This document shows positions 44,775-53,727 of a DNA stretch of 64,000 nucleotides, in pieces. Numbering within the stretch: position 1 is the first letter of the stretch; each line of letters starts with the position of its first letter. This DNA comes from JAAYPI01 sp963668615 (GTDB lineage Bacteria; Bacteroidota; Bacteroidia; Bacteroidales; Paludibacteraceae). The stretch is taken from assembly GCA_963668615.2 (NCBI GenBank), contig CAXXCL010000003.1:62001-126000 (forward strand), in the 5' to 3' direction. A program made the translations under genes and the position numbers. The notes beneath the pieces are model-generated. The model worked only from the letters and a program-made list of their open reading frames with translations. It was not told where the DNA came from and ran no database searches.

Positions 44775-45551
44775 ATGTTTAAGATTGTTTTCATTGGTGC
44801 CGGTAATGTTGCCACACAAATAGCCACAACGTTACAAAAAATCGGAATGAATATTTGTCAGATTTATAGTCGAACAGAAAATTCGGCAAGCACTTTGGGC
44901 AAATTATTAAATATTCCATACACCACTGATAAAACCAAAGTTATGGGCACAGCAGACGTTTATTTTTGTTGTGTAAAGGATAGTGAAATAGAAAATGCCT
45001 TAAAAAATATTTCTTTCAACAACGGGTTATTAGTTCATACGGCAGGAAGTGTTTCAATTAAGATTTTGCAATCTTTTTCAGAAAATGTCGGAGTCTTCTA
45101 CCCCTTGCAAACTTTGTCAAAAGAAAAAAAGGTCGATTGGAAAAAAATTCCACTATACTTGGAAGCCAACACTCCTGAGAATGTTTACAAACTGCACCAG
45201 ATAGCTGAAAAAATAAGTGACTGCGTTTTCGATATTAATTCGGACCAAAGAGGAAAAATACATTTAGCAGCTATTTTTTGTTCTAATTTTGTCAATCATC
45301 TATATACATTATCCGATGAGCTACTGGCAGAATCAGGGTTCATGTTTCAACAACTTATTCCTTTAATCGAAGAGACTACTGAAAAAGTAAAAACGCTCTC
45401 CCCTATTGAAGCTCAAACAGGTCCGGCTGTTAGATTTGACGAAAACATTATCAATAAGCATCTGAGTATTCTGAGAAAACAAGCAGATCAGAAAGCTGAG
45501 ATTTACAGTTTATTAAGCAAAAGCATTTACGAAAAACATCATATTCAATGA
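44775..45551 (+). CDS. Rossmann-fold DUF2520 protein (P5C-reductase-like)
   Basis: A 258-residue protein with an N-terminal NAD(P)-binding motif VFIGAGNVATQIATTL (about 4-19) and a helical DUF2520 C-terminal half (about 125-250; NSDQRGKIHLAAIFCSNFVN). It resembles pyrroline-5-carboxylate reductase and ketopantoate reductase folds, but no substrate is assigned. It overlaps the kdsC start by four bases (ATGA), so the two are translationally coupled. Confidence 0.88.
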   Translation: MFKIVFIGAGNVATQIATTLQKIGMNICQIYSRTENSASTLGKLLNIPYTTDKTKVMGTADVYFCCVKDSEIENALKNISFNNGLLVHTAGSVSIKILQSFSENVGVFYPLQTLSKEKKVDWKKIPLYLEANTPENVYKLHQIAEKISDCVFDINSDQRGKIHLAAIFCSNFVNHLYTLSDELLAESGFMFQQLIPLIEETTEKVKTLSPIEAQTGPAVRFDENIINKHLSILRKQADQKAEIYSLLSKSIYEKHHIQ

Positions 45552-46075
45552 GTACTAATTTCAAAGAAGATTTAACGCATATCAAAGCATTTGCTTTCGA
45601 TGTTGATGGTGTATTATCTCTAAATTGCATTCCCCTTTTTCCAAGTGGAGAGCCAATGCGTATGGCAAATATAAAAGATGGATATGTCATACAACTGGCG
45701 GTAAAAATGGGTTTCCCCGTAGCTATTATTACGGGAGGAAAAACAGAAGCTATTCGCGTACGATTTGAAGGTCTGGGAATAAATGACATTTACCTTGGCT
45801 CTTCTTTCAAAACAAAAAATTTTAATGAATTTCTCAAAAAACACAATTTAAACGCACAAGATGTCTTGTATATGGGTGATGATATTCCTGATATTCCTGT
45901 AATGGAATTGGCTGGTGTACCTACCTGTCCTGCCGATGCTGCTGTGGAAGTCAAGGCAATTTCGAAATACATATCAAACTACAAAGGTGGCGAAGGTTGC
46001 GTAAGAGACGTAATTGAGCAAGTACTAAAAGCTCAAGATAAATGGATGAAAGATACTCATGCATTCGGTTGGTAA
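45548..46075 (+). CDS. kdsC: KdsC-type HAD phosphatase (KDO 8-phosphate phosphatase)
   Basis: A 175-residue HAD phosphatase without a cap domain, as in KdsC. Catalytic DxD motif in FAFDVDGVLS (about 12-21), Thr and Lys motifs IITGGKTEA (about 57-65), and the metal-binding YMGDDIPDIPVM (about 107-118). It removes phosphate from KDO 8-phosphate in LPS core synthesis, agreeing with the LPS-assembly gene elsewhere in the window. It is coupled to the DUF2520 gene upstream, and a UbiA gene follows. Confidence 0.9.
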   Translation: MSTNFKEDLTHIKAFAFDVDGVLSLNCIPLFPSGEPMRMANIKDGYVIQLAVKMGFPVAIITGGKTEAIRVRFEGLGINDIYLGSSFKTKNFNEFLKKHNLNAQDVLYMGDDIPDIPVMELAGVPTCPADAAVEVKAISKYISNYKGGEGCVRDVIEQVLKAQDKWMKDTHAFGW

Positions 46076-46094
46076 AATTTAACAGTTATATAAA

Positions 46095-47069
46095 ATGAAA
46101 TCACTTAACATTATTGATTATATCAAATTAGTACGATATAAAAATCTAATTGCTATTATTTTCTTTCAAGTACTTATGTACTATGGTATTGTCTTACCTA
46201 TTTTGGATAAATACCAAATGGGACAAGCTTGCTATGGTTCTATAGAATTTATATTGTTAGTTTGTTCTTCCGTATTTATTGCAGCAGGAGGATATGCTAT
46301 TAATGAATATTTTGACACAAAAATAGACATGATAAATCGTCCGGAAAAGGTCATCGTAGGGAAAACAATATCAAGAAAAAGTGCAGCAACCTATTTTCAA
46401 ATACTAATAGGAATCGGAACTTTATGTGGACTCATTTTGGCATATTTAGTAAGAGATATAAAAGCAGGTTTTATTTTTATCATCATACCGGGTCTACTTT
46501 GGTTCTATTCAGGTGCTTATAAACGCCAGTTTTTAATTGGCAATATCATTATCGGATTTTGTGCAGCCATGTCAATTTTTTTAGTAGGATATGTCGAATG
46601 TTCGGTACTCTCAAAAATGTTTGGACCAATAATTTTCGAAACTCCAATTGTGAGTGAAATATACTCTTGGGTAGGAGGATTTTCTCTTTTTGCTTTTTTG
46701 CTGACAATGATAAGAGAAATTGTAAAAGATGTTGAAGATATAGAAGGCGACCGAGAAATGGAGTGTAGAACAATGCCTATTGTTTGGGGAATAAAAAAAA
46801 CAAAGATATTTTTGTATGTATTGACAATTGCAACAGTAGCTCTAATAGGATTTTTTGCTTTCACAAAAATTCATTTTGCTGTAGATAACATCACAAAGAA
46901 ATATTTTATTTTCGGTATTTTACTCCCTTTTATTGCCTTTTTATATTTAATTATCAAGGCCAAAGGAAAAAACGATTTTCACCAAGCAAGTTCTTTTTGT
47001 AAATACATGATGATTATTGGTTCACTGTATAGTGTGTTTGTATATTTTCTTTTTACCATCAATTTTTAA
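46095..47069 (+). CDS. UbiA-family prenyltransferase
   Basis: A 324-residue integral membrane prenyltransferase with about eight or nine membrane helices. The first Asp-rich motif is INEYFDTKIDMINRPEK (about 74-90), and the second is DVEDIEGDREMECRTMPI (about 214-231). Bacteroidota members are often labelled geranylgeranylglycerol-phosphate geranylgeranyltransferase, but the lipid acceptor is not proven and menaquinone or heme roles are possible for the superfamily. It lies between kdsC and maf on the same strand. Confidence 0.88.
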   Translation: MKSLNIIDYIKLVRYKNLIAIIFFQVLMYYGIVLPILDKYQMGQACYGSIEFILLVCSSVFIAAGGYAINEYFDTKIDMINRPEKVIVGKTISRKSAATYFQILIGIGTLCGLILAYLVRDIKAGFIFIIIPGLLWFYSGAYKRQFLIGNIIIGFCAAMSIFLVGYVECSVLSKMFGPIIFETPIVSEIYSWVGGFSLFAFLLTMIREIVKDVEDIEGDREMECRTMPIVWGIKKTKIFLYVLTIATVALIGFFAFTKIHFAVDNITKKYFIFGILLPFIAFLYLIIKAKGKNDFHQASSFCKYMMIIGSLYSVFVYFLFTINF

Positions 47070-47074
47070 AACAG

Positions 47075-47662
47075 ATGTTACTAAAAGAAAAACTGAAAAA
47101 TTATCAAGTAGTATTAGTTTCCAATTCTCCCCGTCGAAAAGAATTGTTAAAGGGTTTAGAAATTGACTTTATGGCAACATTTGTTGATATTAATGAAACT
47201 TTTCCTAAACATTTAATCGGACAAGAAATTCCAATCCATATTGCTCAAGAAAAAGCCAAAGCTTATGTTAACCAACTATCGGAAAACACGTTGGCAATTA
47301 CCGCTGACACAATTGTTTTGCTTCAAAATAAGGTACTAGGGAAACCAAAAAATAAAAATAATGCCAAAGAGATGCTTCGTCAACTTTCAGGACAAACCCA
47401 TGAAGTCATCACCGGAGTTTGCTTATTTACAAAAAATAAAGAAACAAGCTTTTCCTCAACATCAAAAGTAACTTTCAAAGAATTAACAGACGAAGAAATT
47501 GAACACTATTTATCTGTTTACCAACCATACGATAAAGCGGGAAGCTATGGCGTACAAGAGTGGATAGGTTTTATTGGAATAGAACGAATTGAGGGTTCTT
47601 ATTTTAATGTAATGGGCTTACCTACAGTTGCTTTATACAAAGAATTGGAAAAATTTATTTGA
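47075..47662 (+). CDS. maf: Maf-family nucleoside triphosphate pyrophosphatase
   Basis: A 195-residue house-cleaning pyrophosphatase of the Maf/YhdE type, hydrolysing dTTP, UTP or modified nucleotides. Motifs: VSNSPRRKELLKGL (about 13-26), AITADTIVLLQNKVLGKPKN (about 71-90) and YDKAGSYGVQEWIGFIGIE (about 150-168). The length is normal. It starts five bases after the UbiA gene and is followed by an MFS gene 28 bases later. Confidence 0.92.
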   Translation: MLLKEKLKNYQVVLVSNSPRRKELLKGLEIDFMATFVDINETFPKHLIGQEIPIHIAQEKAKAYVNQLSENTLAITADTIVLLQNKVLGKPKNKNNAKEMLRQLSGQTHEVITGVCLFTKNKETSFSSTSKVTFKELTDEEIEHYLSVYQPYDKAGSYGVQEWIGFIGIERIEGSYFNVMGLPTVALYKELEKFI

Positions 47663-47690
47663 AAATAAAACTTTCTTATTTTTAATTTTC

Positions 47691-48899
47691 ATGCCAAACT
47701 CTGAAAAAAAAGACAAAATATTCGGAGTCCAAAGAAATGCGTTTTTCACAGGACTAACGAGCTTTTTTACGGACACATCCACTAAAATGATTTATAGTGT
47801 GATGCCTCTCTTTTTATTGTCAATCGGAGCATCAAAAACAACCATATCCTTAATTGAAGGTATTGCGGAAAGCACCGCTTCTTTATTAAAAGCATTTTCC
47901 GGTTATTGGAGTGACAAATTAGGCAAAAATAAACCTTTTATGATTATCGGGTATGGTATAACTGCCCTCATAACACCCCTCTATGCCTTAGCACGAATAC
48001 CTCTGCAAATTTTATTTTTACGATTTTTTGAACGTATTGGCAAAGGACTTAGAGCAGCTCCACGTGATAGCCTAATTTGTGCCTCCATAAAGAAAAAAGA
48101 TGCCGGAAAAACCTTTGGGTTCCAAAAAGCAATGGACAACAGTGGTGCCATTATAGGTCCTTTAATTGCGTTTATCCTTCTTTACTTCTTCCCCACCAAT
48201 TATACCAATATTTTTTTATTGGCAACGATTCCTGCTATTTTAGGAGTTCTAACTATCATTATTTTCATCAAAGATGTAAAAACTGAAAAGCAAAAAGGAA
48301 CAAATAAAGTATCATTAAAAACACTTCCAAAAAGCTTTTACTTTTTTCTGATCATTGTCTTCGTCTTTACATTGGGAAATTCAGCAGATGCACTATTGCT
48401 TGTAAAGACGACGGAAACAGGTATAAACAAAGCCTACATTCCTTTTGTTTACATGATTTTTAGCACTATATCGGTACTACTTGCCATTCCCATTGGCAAA
48501 TTATCGGATAAAATTGGACGCGAAAAATTAATCATTGCCGGATTTTTGGTTTATGCGGTAGTTTATTATTGCTTCGGCAAATTTAATACCATCAGTGCTT
48601 TTATTCTGCTATTTACGTTATATGGCTTGTATAGTGCACTAACGGATGGCACTCAAAAAGCAATGGTTGCGGACATTGTAAGCAAGGACATCAAAGGAAC
48701 AGGATTCGGTATTTACCAAGCGGTACTAGGTATCACATTGCTACCAGCTAGCCTGATAGCAGGATTACTATACGACCATGTGAATTCCAATGCCCCTTTC
48801 TACTTTGGGGCAGCAATGGCTTTGATTGCTGCAATTTTAATGATAATTTTCACCCTTACGTCTAAAAAACGAAGCAACAAACGACCAATTGTTCATTAG
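47691..48899 (+). CDS. Major facilitator superfamily transporter
   Basis: A 402-residue inner-membrane transporter with about 12 membrane helices. The A-like motif between helices 2 and 3 appears as GYWSDKLGKNKPFMIIGY (about 71-88), and its duplicate as GKLSDKIGREKLIIAGF in the second half; ERIGKGLRAAPRDSL is a subgroup hallmark. The substrate is unknown. I start at the ATG at 47691 (MPNSEKK) since an upstream in-frame ATG at 47628 lies within maf. It ends the run of same-strand genes that begins at 41673. Confidence 0.9.
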   Translation: MPNSEKKDKIFGVQRNAFFTGLTSFFTDTSTKMIYSVMPLFLLSIGASKTTISLIEGIAESTASLLKAFSGYWSDKLGKNKPFMIIGYGITALITPLYALARIPLQILFLRFFERIGKGLRAAPRDSLICASIKKKDAGKTFGFQKAMDNSGAIIGPLIAFILLYFFPTNYTNIFLLATIPAILGVLTIIIFIKDVKTEKQKGTNKVSLKTLPKSFYFFLIIVFVFTLGNSADALLLVKTTETGINKAYIPFVYMIFSTISVLLAIPIGKLSDKIGREKLIIAGFLVYAVVYYCFGKFNTISAFILLFTLYGLYSALTDGTQKAMVADIVSKDIKGTGFGIYQAVLGITLLPASLIAGLLYDHVNSNAPFYFGAAMALIAAILMIIFTLTSKKRSNKRPIVH

Positions 48900-49029
48900 T
48901 AAGATAAAAATACTACAAATAAATGAAGCTTTTCTCCAATACGCTACAAAAATTATTGAAAGAGCTCTATCAAGTAAAATTTACTTATTAGTTTTACATA
49001 AAAAAATAAAAAAATCATTATATTTTATA

Positions 49030-49037
49030 TAACTTTG
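49030..49037 (+). promoter_or_regulatory. -7 box upstream of the decarboxylase beta-subunit operon
   Basis: TAACTTTG matches TAnnTTTG. Transcription from about 49044 would include the 33-residue ORF and the beta-subunit gene. The rest of 48900-49139 is AT-rich and shows no gene. Confidence 0.5.
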
Positions 49038-49139
49038 AGACTAGTTTTCAATTCTGGGATAAATTAAGCAGTAAAATTTACAAATTTACCCAATGCTGAT
49101 TTTGTTATTGAATCTATTATTTACTTAAAATATTTACCC

Positions 49140-49241
49140 ATGACGATATTATTTATTTTCTTGCAAACCGCTTTAATATCTTTTTTTATTGCAGGCGTTA
49201 TTTGGTTAATTAATAAGATTTTATCAAAGGAAAAAGAATAA
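49140..49241 (+). CDS. 33-residue membrane peptide before the decarboxylase beta subunit
   Basis: An ATG-started frame of 33 codons made of one hydrophobic helix (residues about 3-24, starting TILFIFLQTALISFF) and a short basic/acidic tail ending SKEKE. It ends 16 bases before the beta-subunit start. The gamma subunits (OadG type) of sodium-pumping decarboxylases have just such an N-terminal membrane helix, with a longer tail. I infer a minimal gamma-like partner from position and topology; no sequence motif proves it. Confidence 0.6.
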   Translation: MTILFIFLQTALISFFIAGVIWLINKILSKEKE

Positions 49242-49257
49242 CCGTAAATCACATACT

Positions 49258-50505
49258 ATGAATAATTTTTTTGATTTTCTCAATCAATTTCAGGGAATTG
49301 CCACACTCTTTTCTTCTAATATTTCTGTTTCAATAACGCGTATTTTTCTTATCATTCTTGGGCTATTTTTGATGTATCTTGGTAAAAAGGGCATCTTGGA
49401 AGCCCTTCTAATGGTTCCGATGGGTTTGGGAATGGCTACAATAAATGCATCGGTAATGTTTTTACCGGCCGGAATTCCGGGTGGATTCGCTGAAAATGGC
49501 TCCGTACAAGGCACTTTGTTTCTTGATTCAATGGTGACCGATGTACAACAACTTTTCAATTTGCTGCAAATTGACTTTTTACAACCCATATATGTATTTA
49601 CATTCAGTAACGGACTAATCGCATGCCTTGTTTTTATGGGAATAGGTTCTATATTAGATATCGGTTATCTCCTACAACGTCCTTTTTCAAGTATGTTACT
49701 TGCTTTATGTGCTGAGTTAGGAACTTTTGTTACTGTCCCAATTGCACAATTGATGGGCTTAACTGCAAAAGAAGCTGCTTCTATAGCCATGGTAGGAGGA
49801 GCTGATGGCCCAATGGTTTTATTTACCTCATTGTCGCTAGCAAAACACCTATTTGTTCCTATTACGGTAGTCGCATATTTATATCTAGGATTAACCTATG
49901 GCGGATACCCTTATCTTATACGTTTATTAATTCCTAAAAAACTTCGAGCCATTAAAATCGATAAATCGAAAGAGAAACCTCGAAAAAATGTTTCAGAAAC
50001 AGCAAAACTTGCAGCTGCATCAATAATGTGTGTAATACTTTGCCTACTTTTCCCTGTTGCTTCTCCATTATTTTTCTCTTTATTCTTGGGTATAGCTGTA
50101 AAAGAAGCAAAATTGACACATATTCACGAATTTATAAGCGGTCCGCTTCTATACGGATCAACCTTTTTTCTCGGTTTGACATTAGGGGTTCTTTGCGAAG
50201 CACATTTATTACTAGATCCTAGAATTTTAAAATTGTTAATCTTAGGAATATTAGCTTTATTATTTTCAGGCATCGGAGGTATCATCGGGGGTTATATAAT
50301 GTATTTTATCAAGAAGGGAAATTTCAATCCGACGATTGGTATTGCGGGTGTCAGCTGTGTTCCATCAACAGCAAAAGTTGCACAAAAAGAAGTTACAAAA
50401 GCAAATGCTACTAGCATGATTTTACCTGAAGCTCTAGGTGCAAATATATGTGGAGTTATTACTTCTGCCATTATAGCAGGGCTCTACATTAACTTTTTCA
50501 GTTGA
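49258..50505 (+). CDS. Sodium-translocating decarboxylase beta subunit (OadB/MmdB type)
   Basis: A 415-residue integral membrane protein with about ten helices, the sodium-pumping subunit of biotin-dependent oxaloacetate, methylmalonyl-CoA or glutaconyl-CoA decarboxylases. The signature stretches are visible: GILEALLMVPMGLGMATINA (about 44-63), ASIAMVGGADGPMVLFTS (about 179-196) and GIAGVSCVPSTAKVAQKE near the C terminus. The alpha subunit and biotin carrier lie 11 kb away at 60.9-62.9 kb and are the most likely partners, giving a sodium-exporting decarboxylase in succinate/propionate metabolism. Confidence 0.93.
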   Translation: MNNFFDFLNQFQGIATLFSSNISVSITRIFLIILGLFLMYLGKKGILEALLMVPMGLGMATINASVMFLPAGIPGGFAENGSVQGTLFLDSMVTDVQQLFNLLQIDFLQPIYVFTFSNGLIACLVFMGIGSILDIGYLLQRPFSSMLLALCAELGTFVTVPIAQLMGLTAKEAASIAMVGGADGPMVLFTSLSLAKHLFVPITVVAYLYLGLTYGGYPYLIRLLIPKKLRAIKIDKSKEKPRKNVSETAKLAAASIMCVILCLLFPVASPLFFSLFLGIAVKEAKLTHIHEFISGPLLYGSTFFLGLTLGVLCEAHLLLDPRILKLLILGILALLFSGIGGIIGGYIMYFIKKGNFNPTIGIAGVSCVPSTAKVAQKEVTKANATSMILPEALGANICGVITSAIIAGLYINFFS

Positions 50506-50890
50506 AAAATCGAAAGAAATACAACAAATGGAACAATTATTTATTGAGGATATACAAGTTAAGAATATTAGATTAGATAAAAACAATTAGAGAAGCCATT
50601 AATACGAAAGATTCTGGTATGTTCTGTTGATAACAATGAAACTACTGTACGGTTCCTGAAAACGATTATCCTTTCGTAATAAATTCGGTATTGTAATTAT
50701 TATATGGAGTCAAATTTTAATTCTAAATAGGTTGTTTTTCACCCACTCTACTTTGTATCTGAAATCATAATCATTGAAGCCATATTTTATAAAAAATTTG
50801 CACGGTTTTTGCAACGTTTTTGATTTGCTTTGGTGTTTTATGGGCGTTTTTGATTAAAAAATATGCGAAAAATAACGTGAAAAATCAAAA
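50506..50890. other. Intergenic region between the beta-subunit gene and tRNA-Lys terminator
   Basis: About 385 bp with no gene I can support. A 20-codon ATG frame at 50528-50590 has no ribosome binding site or recognisable sequence. No hairpin with a T-run was found on the plus strand for the upstream gene. Confidence 0.5.
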
Positions 50891-50936
50891 AAAACGCCGC
50901 AATATTCAATTATAAAGAATTGATTTGCAGCGTTTT
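50891..50936 (-). terminator. Terminator downstream of tRNA-Lys
   Basis: AAAACGCCGCAATATTCAATT (quoted in part: AAAACGCCGC, 50891-50900) pairs imperfectly with AATTGATTTGCAGCGTTTT (50918-50936); read on the minus strand the hairpin is followed by a run of T. It closes the tkt-mntP-tRNA-Lys transcript. Confidence 0.7.
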
Positions 50937-50945
50937 ATAAACTTG

Positions 50946-51018
50946 TGACCTCGGTGGGGCTCGAACCCACGACCCATTGATTAAGAGTCAATTGCTCTAC
51001 CAGCTGAGCTACGGAGTC
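50946..51018 (-). tRNA. tRNA-Lys (CTT)
   Basis: A cloverleaf on the minus strand: 5' acceptor GACTCCG, D arm TAGCTCAGCTGGTAGAGCA, anticodon loop CTCTTAA giving anticodon CTT (reads AAG), and T arm GTGGGTTCGAGCCCCAC. The acceptor has one T-G and one C-A opposition. CCA is not encoded. It begins seven bases after the mntP stop and is probably processed from that mRNA. Confidence 0.93.
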
Positions 51019-51025
51019 AAAAGAA

Positions 51026-51592
51026 TCAAAAATATATATGTTCCAAAAGAATTTTAATGCCAATTGCAATTAAAATAATTCCACCCAACACACCAAACTT
51101 AGCAGTAAATTTCTTTCCAAAATAACCTCCAAGGAATAATCCAAAAAAAGAAAGCAAGAAACTAACTAAAGCTATTATCAACACACTAGTCAATAATAAA
51201 TGCGGCTGAGTGATAAATATAATCCCGGTGGCCAATGCATCGACACTCGTTGCTATCGACAACAAAAGTACTGATTTCCACGCAAACGGATTCAAATTTT
51301 TCTCACTTTTATCATCTTTTTTTTCAAAATCTTCTATAATCATCTTCAAACCGATTGCACACAGAATGATTAAGGCAATCCAATGATCATAGCTCTCTAT
51401 CTGATTTTTAAAATGAACGCCTACAAAAAATCCAATCAACGGCATTAAACCTTGGAAAAATCCGAATAAAAACGCCATTTTTAAAACAGGCAGCAATTTA
51501 AAATGCTTCAAAACAACACCACTTGCAATAGATACCGCAAAGCAATCCATCGCTAATGCAATTGCCAATAAAACAATCGAGAATAAATCCAT
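51026..51592 (-). CDS. mntP: Manganese efflux pump MntP
   Basis: A 188-residue membrane exporter with six helices in two repeats. The characteristic acidic residues sit in LAIALAMDCFAVSIASGV (about 10-27) and in the second repeat in SIATSVDALATGII (about 104-117), and a Lys/Asp-rich loop separates the repeats. It exports Mn2+ to limit toxicity. It begins one base after the tkt stop, and tRNA-Lys follows within seven bases. No Mn riboswitch was seen upstream. Confidence 0.93.
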   Translation of the reverse strand: MDLFSIVLLAIALAMDCFAVSIASGVVLKHFKLLPVLKMAFLFGFFQGLMPLIGFFVGVHFKNQIESYDHWIALIILCAIGLKMIIEDFEKKDDKSEKNLNPFAWKSVLLLSIATSVDALATGIIFITQPHLLLTSVLIIALVSFLLSFFGLFLGGYFGKKFTAKFGVLGGIILIAIGIKILLEHIYF

Positions 51593-51593
51593 C

Positions 51594-53630
51594 TTACAGG
51601 TTCAGATAAGCACAAACTTGGTTATAAACATTTTCAGCCGTAAATCCGAACTTTTCATCCAACACTGTATAAGGTGCTGAATAACCAAAATGATTTAAAC
51701 CAAAAACTTTACCTTTTTGCCCTACCAAATTTTGTAATGTCAAGGATAGACCTGATGTTAATCCAAAAATAGGAATATCATCAGGAATAACACTTTTCCT
51801 ATATACCTCAGATTGATTCATAAACAAACCTTCTGACGGAGCAGAGACTATTTGCACTTGCAAATTTTTGCGTTCTTCTAACAACTTTGTAGCTTCAAAT
51901 AAGGTTGATACTTCAGATCCATTAGCCAAGAGAACAATATCTATTTTTCCTGAACCTTCTTTGACAATGTAAGCTCCTTTTTCTGCCCCCAATGCTTTTT
52001 TGTAGGGTTCATTGCCACGAGGCAAGCTTTTTATATTTTGACGGGAAAAAATTAACCCTGTTGGAGATTTAATATTTTCCAAAGCCATTTTCCAAGCTAC
52101 GGTAGTTTCGTCAACATCAGCCGGACGCAATACCAACATAGAATTTCTTCCATTATGATTTTTCAAAGATTCTAACAAACGAACTTGTAATTCCTGTTCA
52201 ATTGGTTGATGTGTCGGACCATCCTCTCCCACTCTGAAAGCATCATGTGTCCATACATACTTTACTGGGAGCTCCATTAAAGCTGACATACGCAAAGCGG
52301 GTTTCATGTAGTCCGAAAACACAAAGAAAGTTCCACAAACCGGAATAATACCACCATGTAAAGCCAACCCATTCATAATACATGCCATCGTCAATTCACT
52401 AACTCCTGCATTCAAAAAACCTCCTGTAAAATCACCTTTTTTAAGAGGTTTACTATTTTTCAAAAAACCATCTGTCTTATCCGAATTGGATAAATCGGCA
52501 GATGAAACAATCATATTTTCTATTTGTCCGGAAAAAGCACTCAAAATCGTACTAGAAGCACTTCTTGTTGCCTGATCCTGCTTTTGCACAATCTTTTCAA
52601 AATCAAAAACAGGTGCTTTATCTGAATAAAACTGCTTAAATTTCAAAGCCAAATCAGGATTTTCTTTTTCCCATTTTGTTTGAATAGACTTTTTATCAGC
52701 TACCATAGAACGCAACTCGTTCTTTCTGTTTTCATATAATACTGCAACTTCAGGAAATATTTGAAATGGTTCGTCGGGATTCCCCCCTAAATGTTCCACT
52801 GTTTTTCGGATACAAGCTCCAGCTGCAGAAAGAGGCTGTCCATGTGTGGAAACCTTATTCTCAAAGCTACAAGCATCTGAATTCATCGCCCCTTTTCCCA
52901 TAAGAGTTTTACCTATTATAAGAGATGGCTTTTCTTGTTCTTGATTCGCTTGTGTAAGAGCATTACGTATCTCTTCGGTATTATTCCCGTTAATTGTTAT
53001 GACGTTCCAGCCCCAAGCCTCATATTTTTTTGCAGTATCCTCCGTTGAAACATCTTCTACGAAAGTGGATAGTTGGACATTATTAGCATCAAAAAACATG
53101 ATGAGATTGCTCAACCCAAGAGTTCCTGCAATACGACCTGCACCTTGAGAGATTTCCTCTTGAATACCACCGTCAGAAATATAGGTATAAATTTTGTGCT
53201 TAGTCCATTCACCAAATCTTGCTGCCATAAAACGTTCGGCAATAGCGGCTCCAACAGCCATAGTATGACCTTGACCCAAAGGTCCTGAAGTATTTTCTAT
53301 TCCTCTCTCTACATCAACTTCAGGATGACCCGGCGTAACACTTCCCCATTGACGAAAAGATTTTAAATCATTCATTTCATACTTCCCCATTAGAGCAAGT
53401 ACCGAATAAAGCATGGGAGACATATGACCGGGATCTAGAAAGAATCTGTCTCTGTTTTCCCACTGAGAATTTTCAGGATCAAAAATCAAAAATTCAGAAT
53501 ACAAAACATTAATAAAATCAGCTCCACCCATTGCTCCGCCAGGATGTCCCGACTTGGCCTTTTCGACCATTGAAGCCGCGAGAATACGAATATTATCAGC
53601 TGCTCGATTCAGTATTTTGGTATCAGACAT
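51594..53630 (-). CDS. tkt: Transketolase
   Basis: A 678-residue thiamine-diphosphate enzyme of the pentose phosphate pathway, moving two-carbon units between sugar phosphates. The ThDP/Mg motif is MFFDANNVQLSTF, preceded by ISDGGIQEEISQGAGRIAGT (about 151-170); the substrate/cofactor region GHPGGAMGGADF (about 27-38), the pyrimidine domain DYMKPALRMSALMELPVKYVWTHDAFRVGEDGPTH (quoted in part: THDAFRVGEDGPTH) and the C-terminal domain are complete. It is transcribed from a consensus promoter at 53685-53716 and followed by mntP. Confidence 0.96.
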   Translation of the reverse strand: MSDTKILNRAADNIRILAASMVEKAKSGHPGGAMGGADFINVLYSEFLIFDPENSQWENRDRFFLDPGHMSPMLYSVLALMGKYEMNDLKSFRQWGSVTPGHPEVDVERGIENTSGPLGQGHTMAVGAAIAERFMAARFGEWTKHKIYTYISDGGIQEEISQGAGRIAGTLGLSNLIMFFDANNVQLSTFVEDVSTEDTAKKYEAWGWNVITINGNNTEEIRNALTQANQEQEKPSLIIGKTLMGKGAMNSDACSFENKVSTHGQPLSAAGACIRKTVEHLGGNPDEPFQIFPEVAVLYENRKNELRSMVADKKSIQTKWEKENPDLALKFKQFYSDKAPVFDFEKIVQKQDQATRSASSTILSAFSGQIENMIVSSADLSNSDKTDGFLKNSKPLKKGDFTGGFLNAGVSELTMACIMNGLALHGGIIPVCGTFFVFSDYMKPALRMSALMELPVKYVWTHDAFRVGEDGPTHQPIEQELQVRLLESLKNHNGRNSMLVLRPADVDETTVAWKMALENIKSPTGLIFSRQNIKSLPRGNEPYKKALGAEKGAYIVKEGSGKIDIVLLANGSEVSTLFEATKLLEERKNLQVQIVSAPSEGLFMNQSEVYRKSVIPDDIPIFGLTSGLSLTLQNLVGQKGKVFGLNHFGYSAPYTVLDEKFGFTAENVYNQVCAYLNL

Positions 53631-53684
53631 AATTGTTCAAGTAATTTCTGAATATTTTTGAGATTTCTCCTACTAAAAGAGGTG

Positions 53685-53716
53685 CAAAGGTAAAAATAAT
53701 ATTGTTTTTAAGCAAA
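53685..53716 (-). promoter_or_regulatory. Consensus Bacteroidota promoter of tkt
   Basis: On the minus strand TTTG (complement of 53713-53716), 20 bases, then TACCTTTG (complement of 53685-53692). Both elements and the spacing match. The start of tkt is at 53630, leaving a leader of about 50 bases. Confidence 0.8.
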
Positions 53717-53727
53717 ATAAAAATACG

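Noticed and set aside
50528..50590. 20-codon ATG frame after the beta-subunit gene
   Set aside because: Too short, no ribosome binding site and no resemblance to any family; probably chance.
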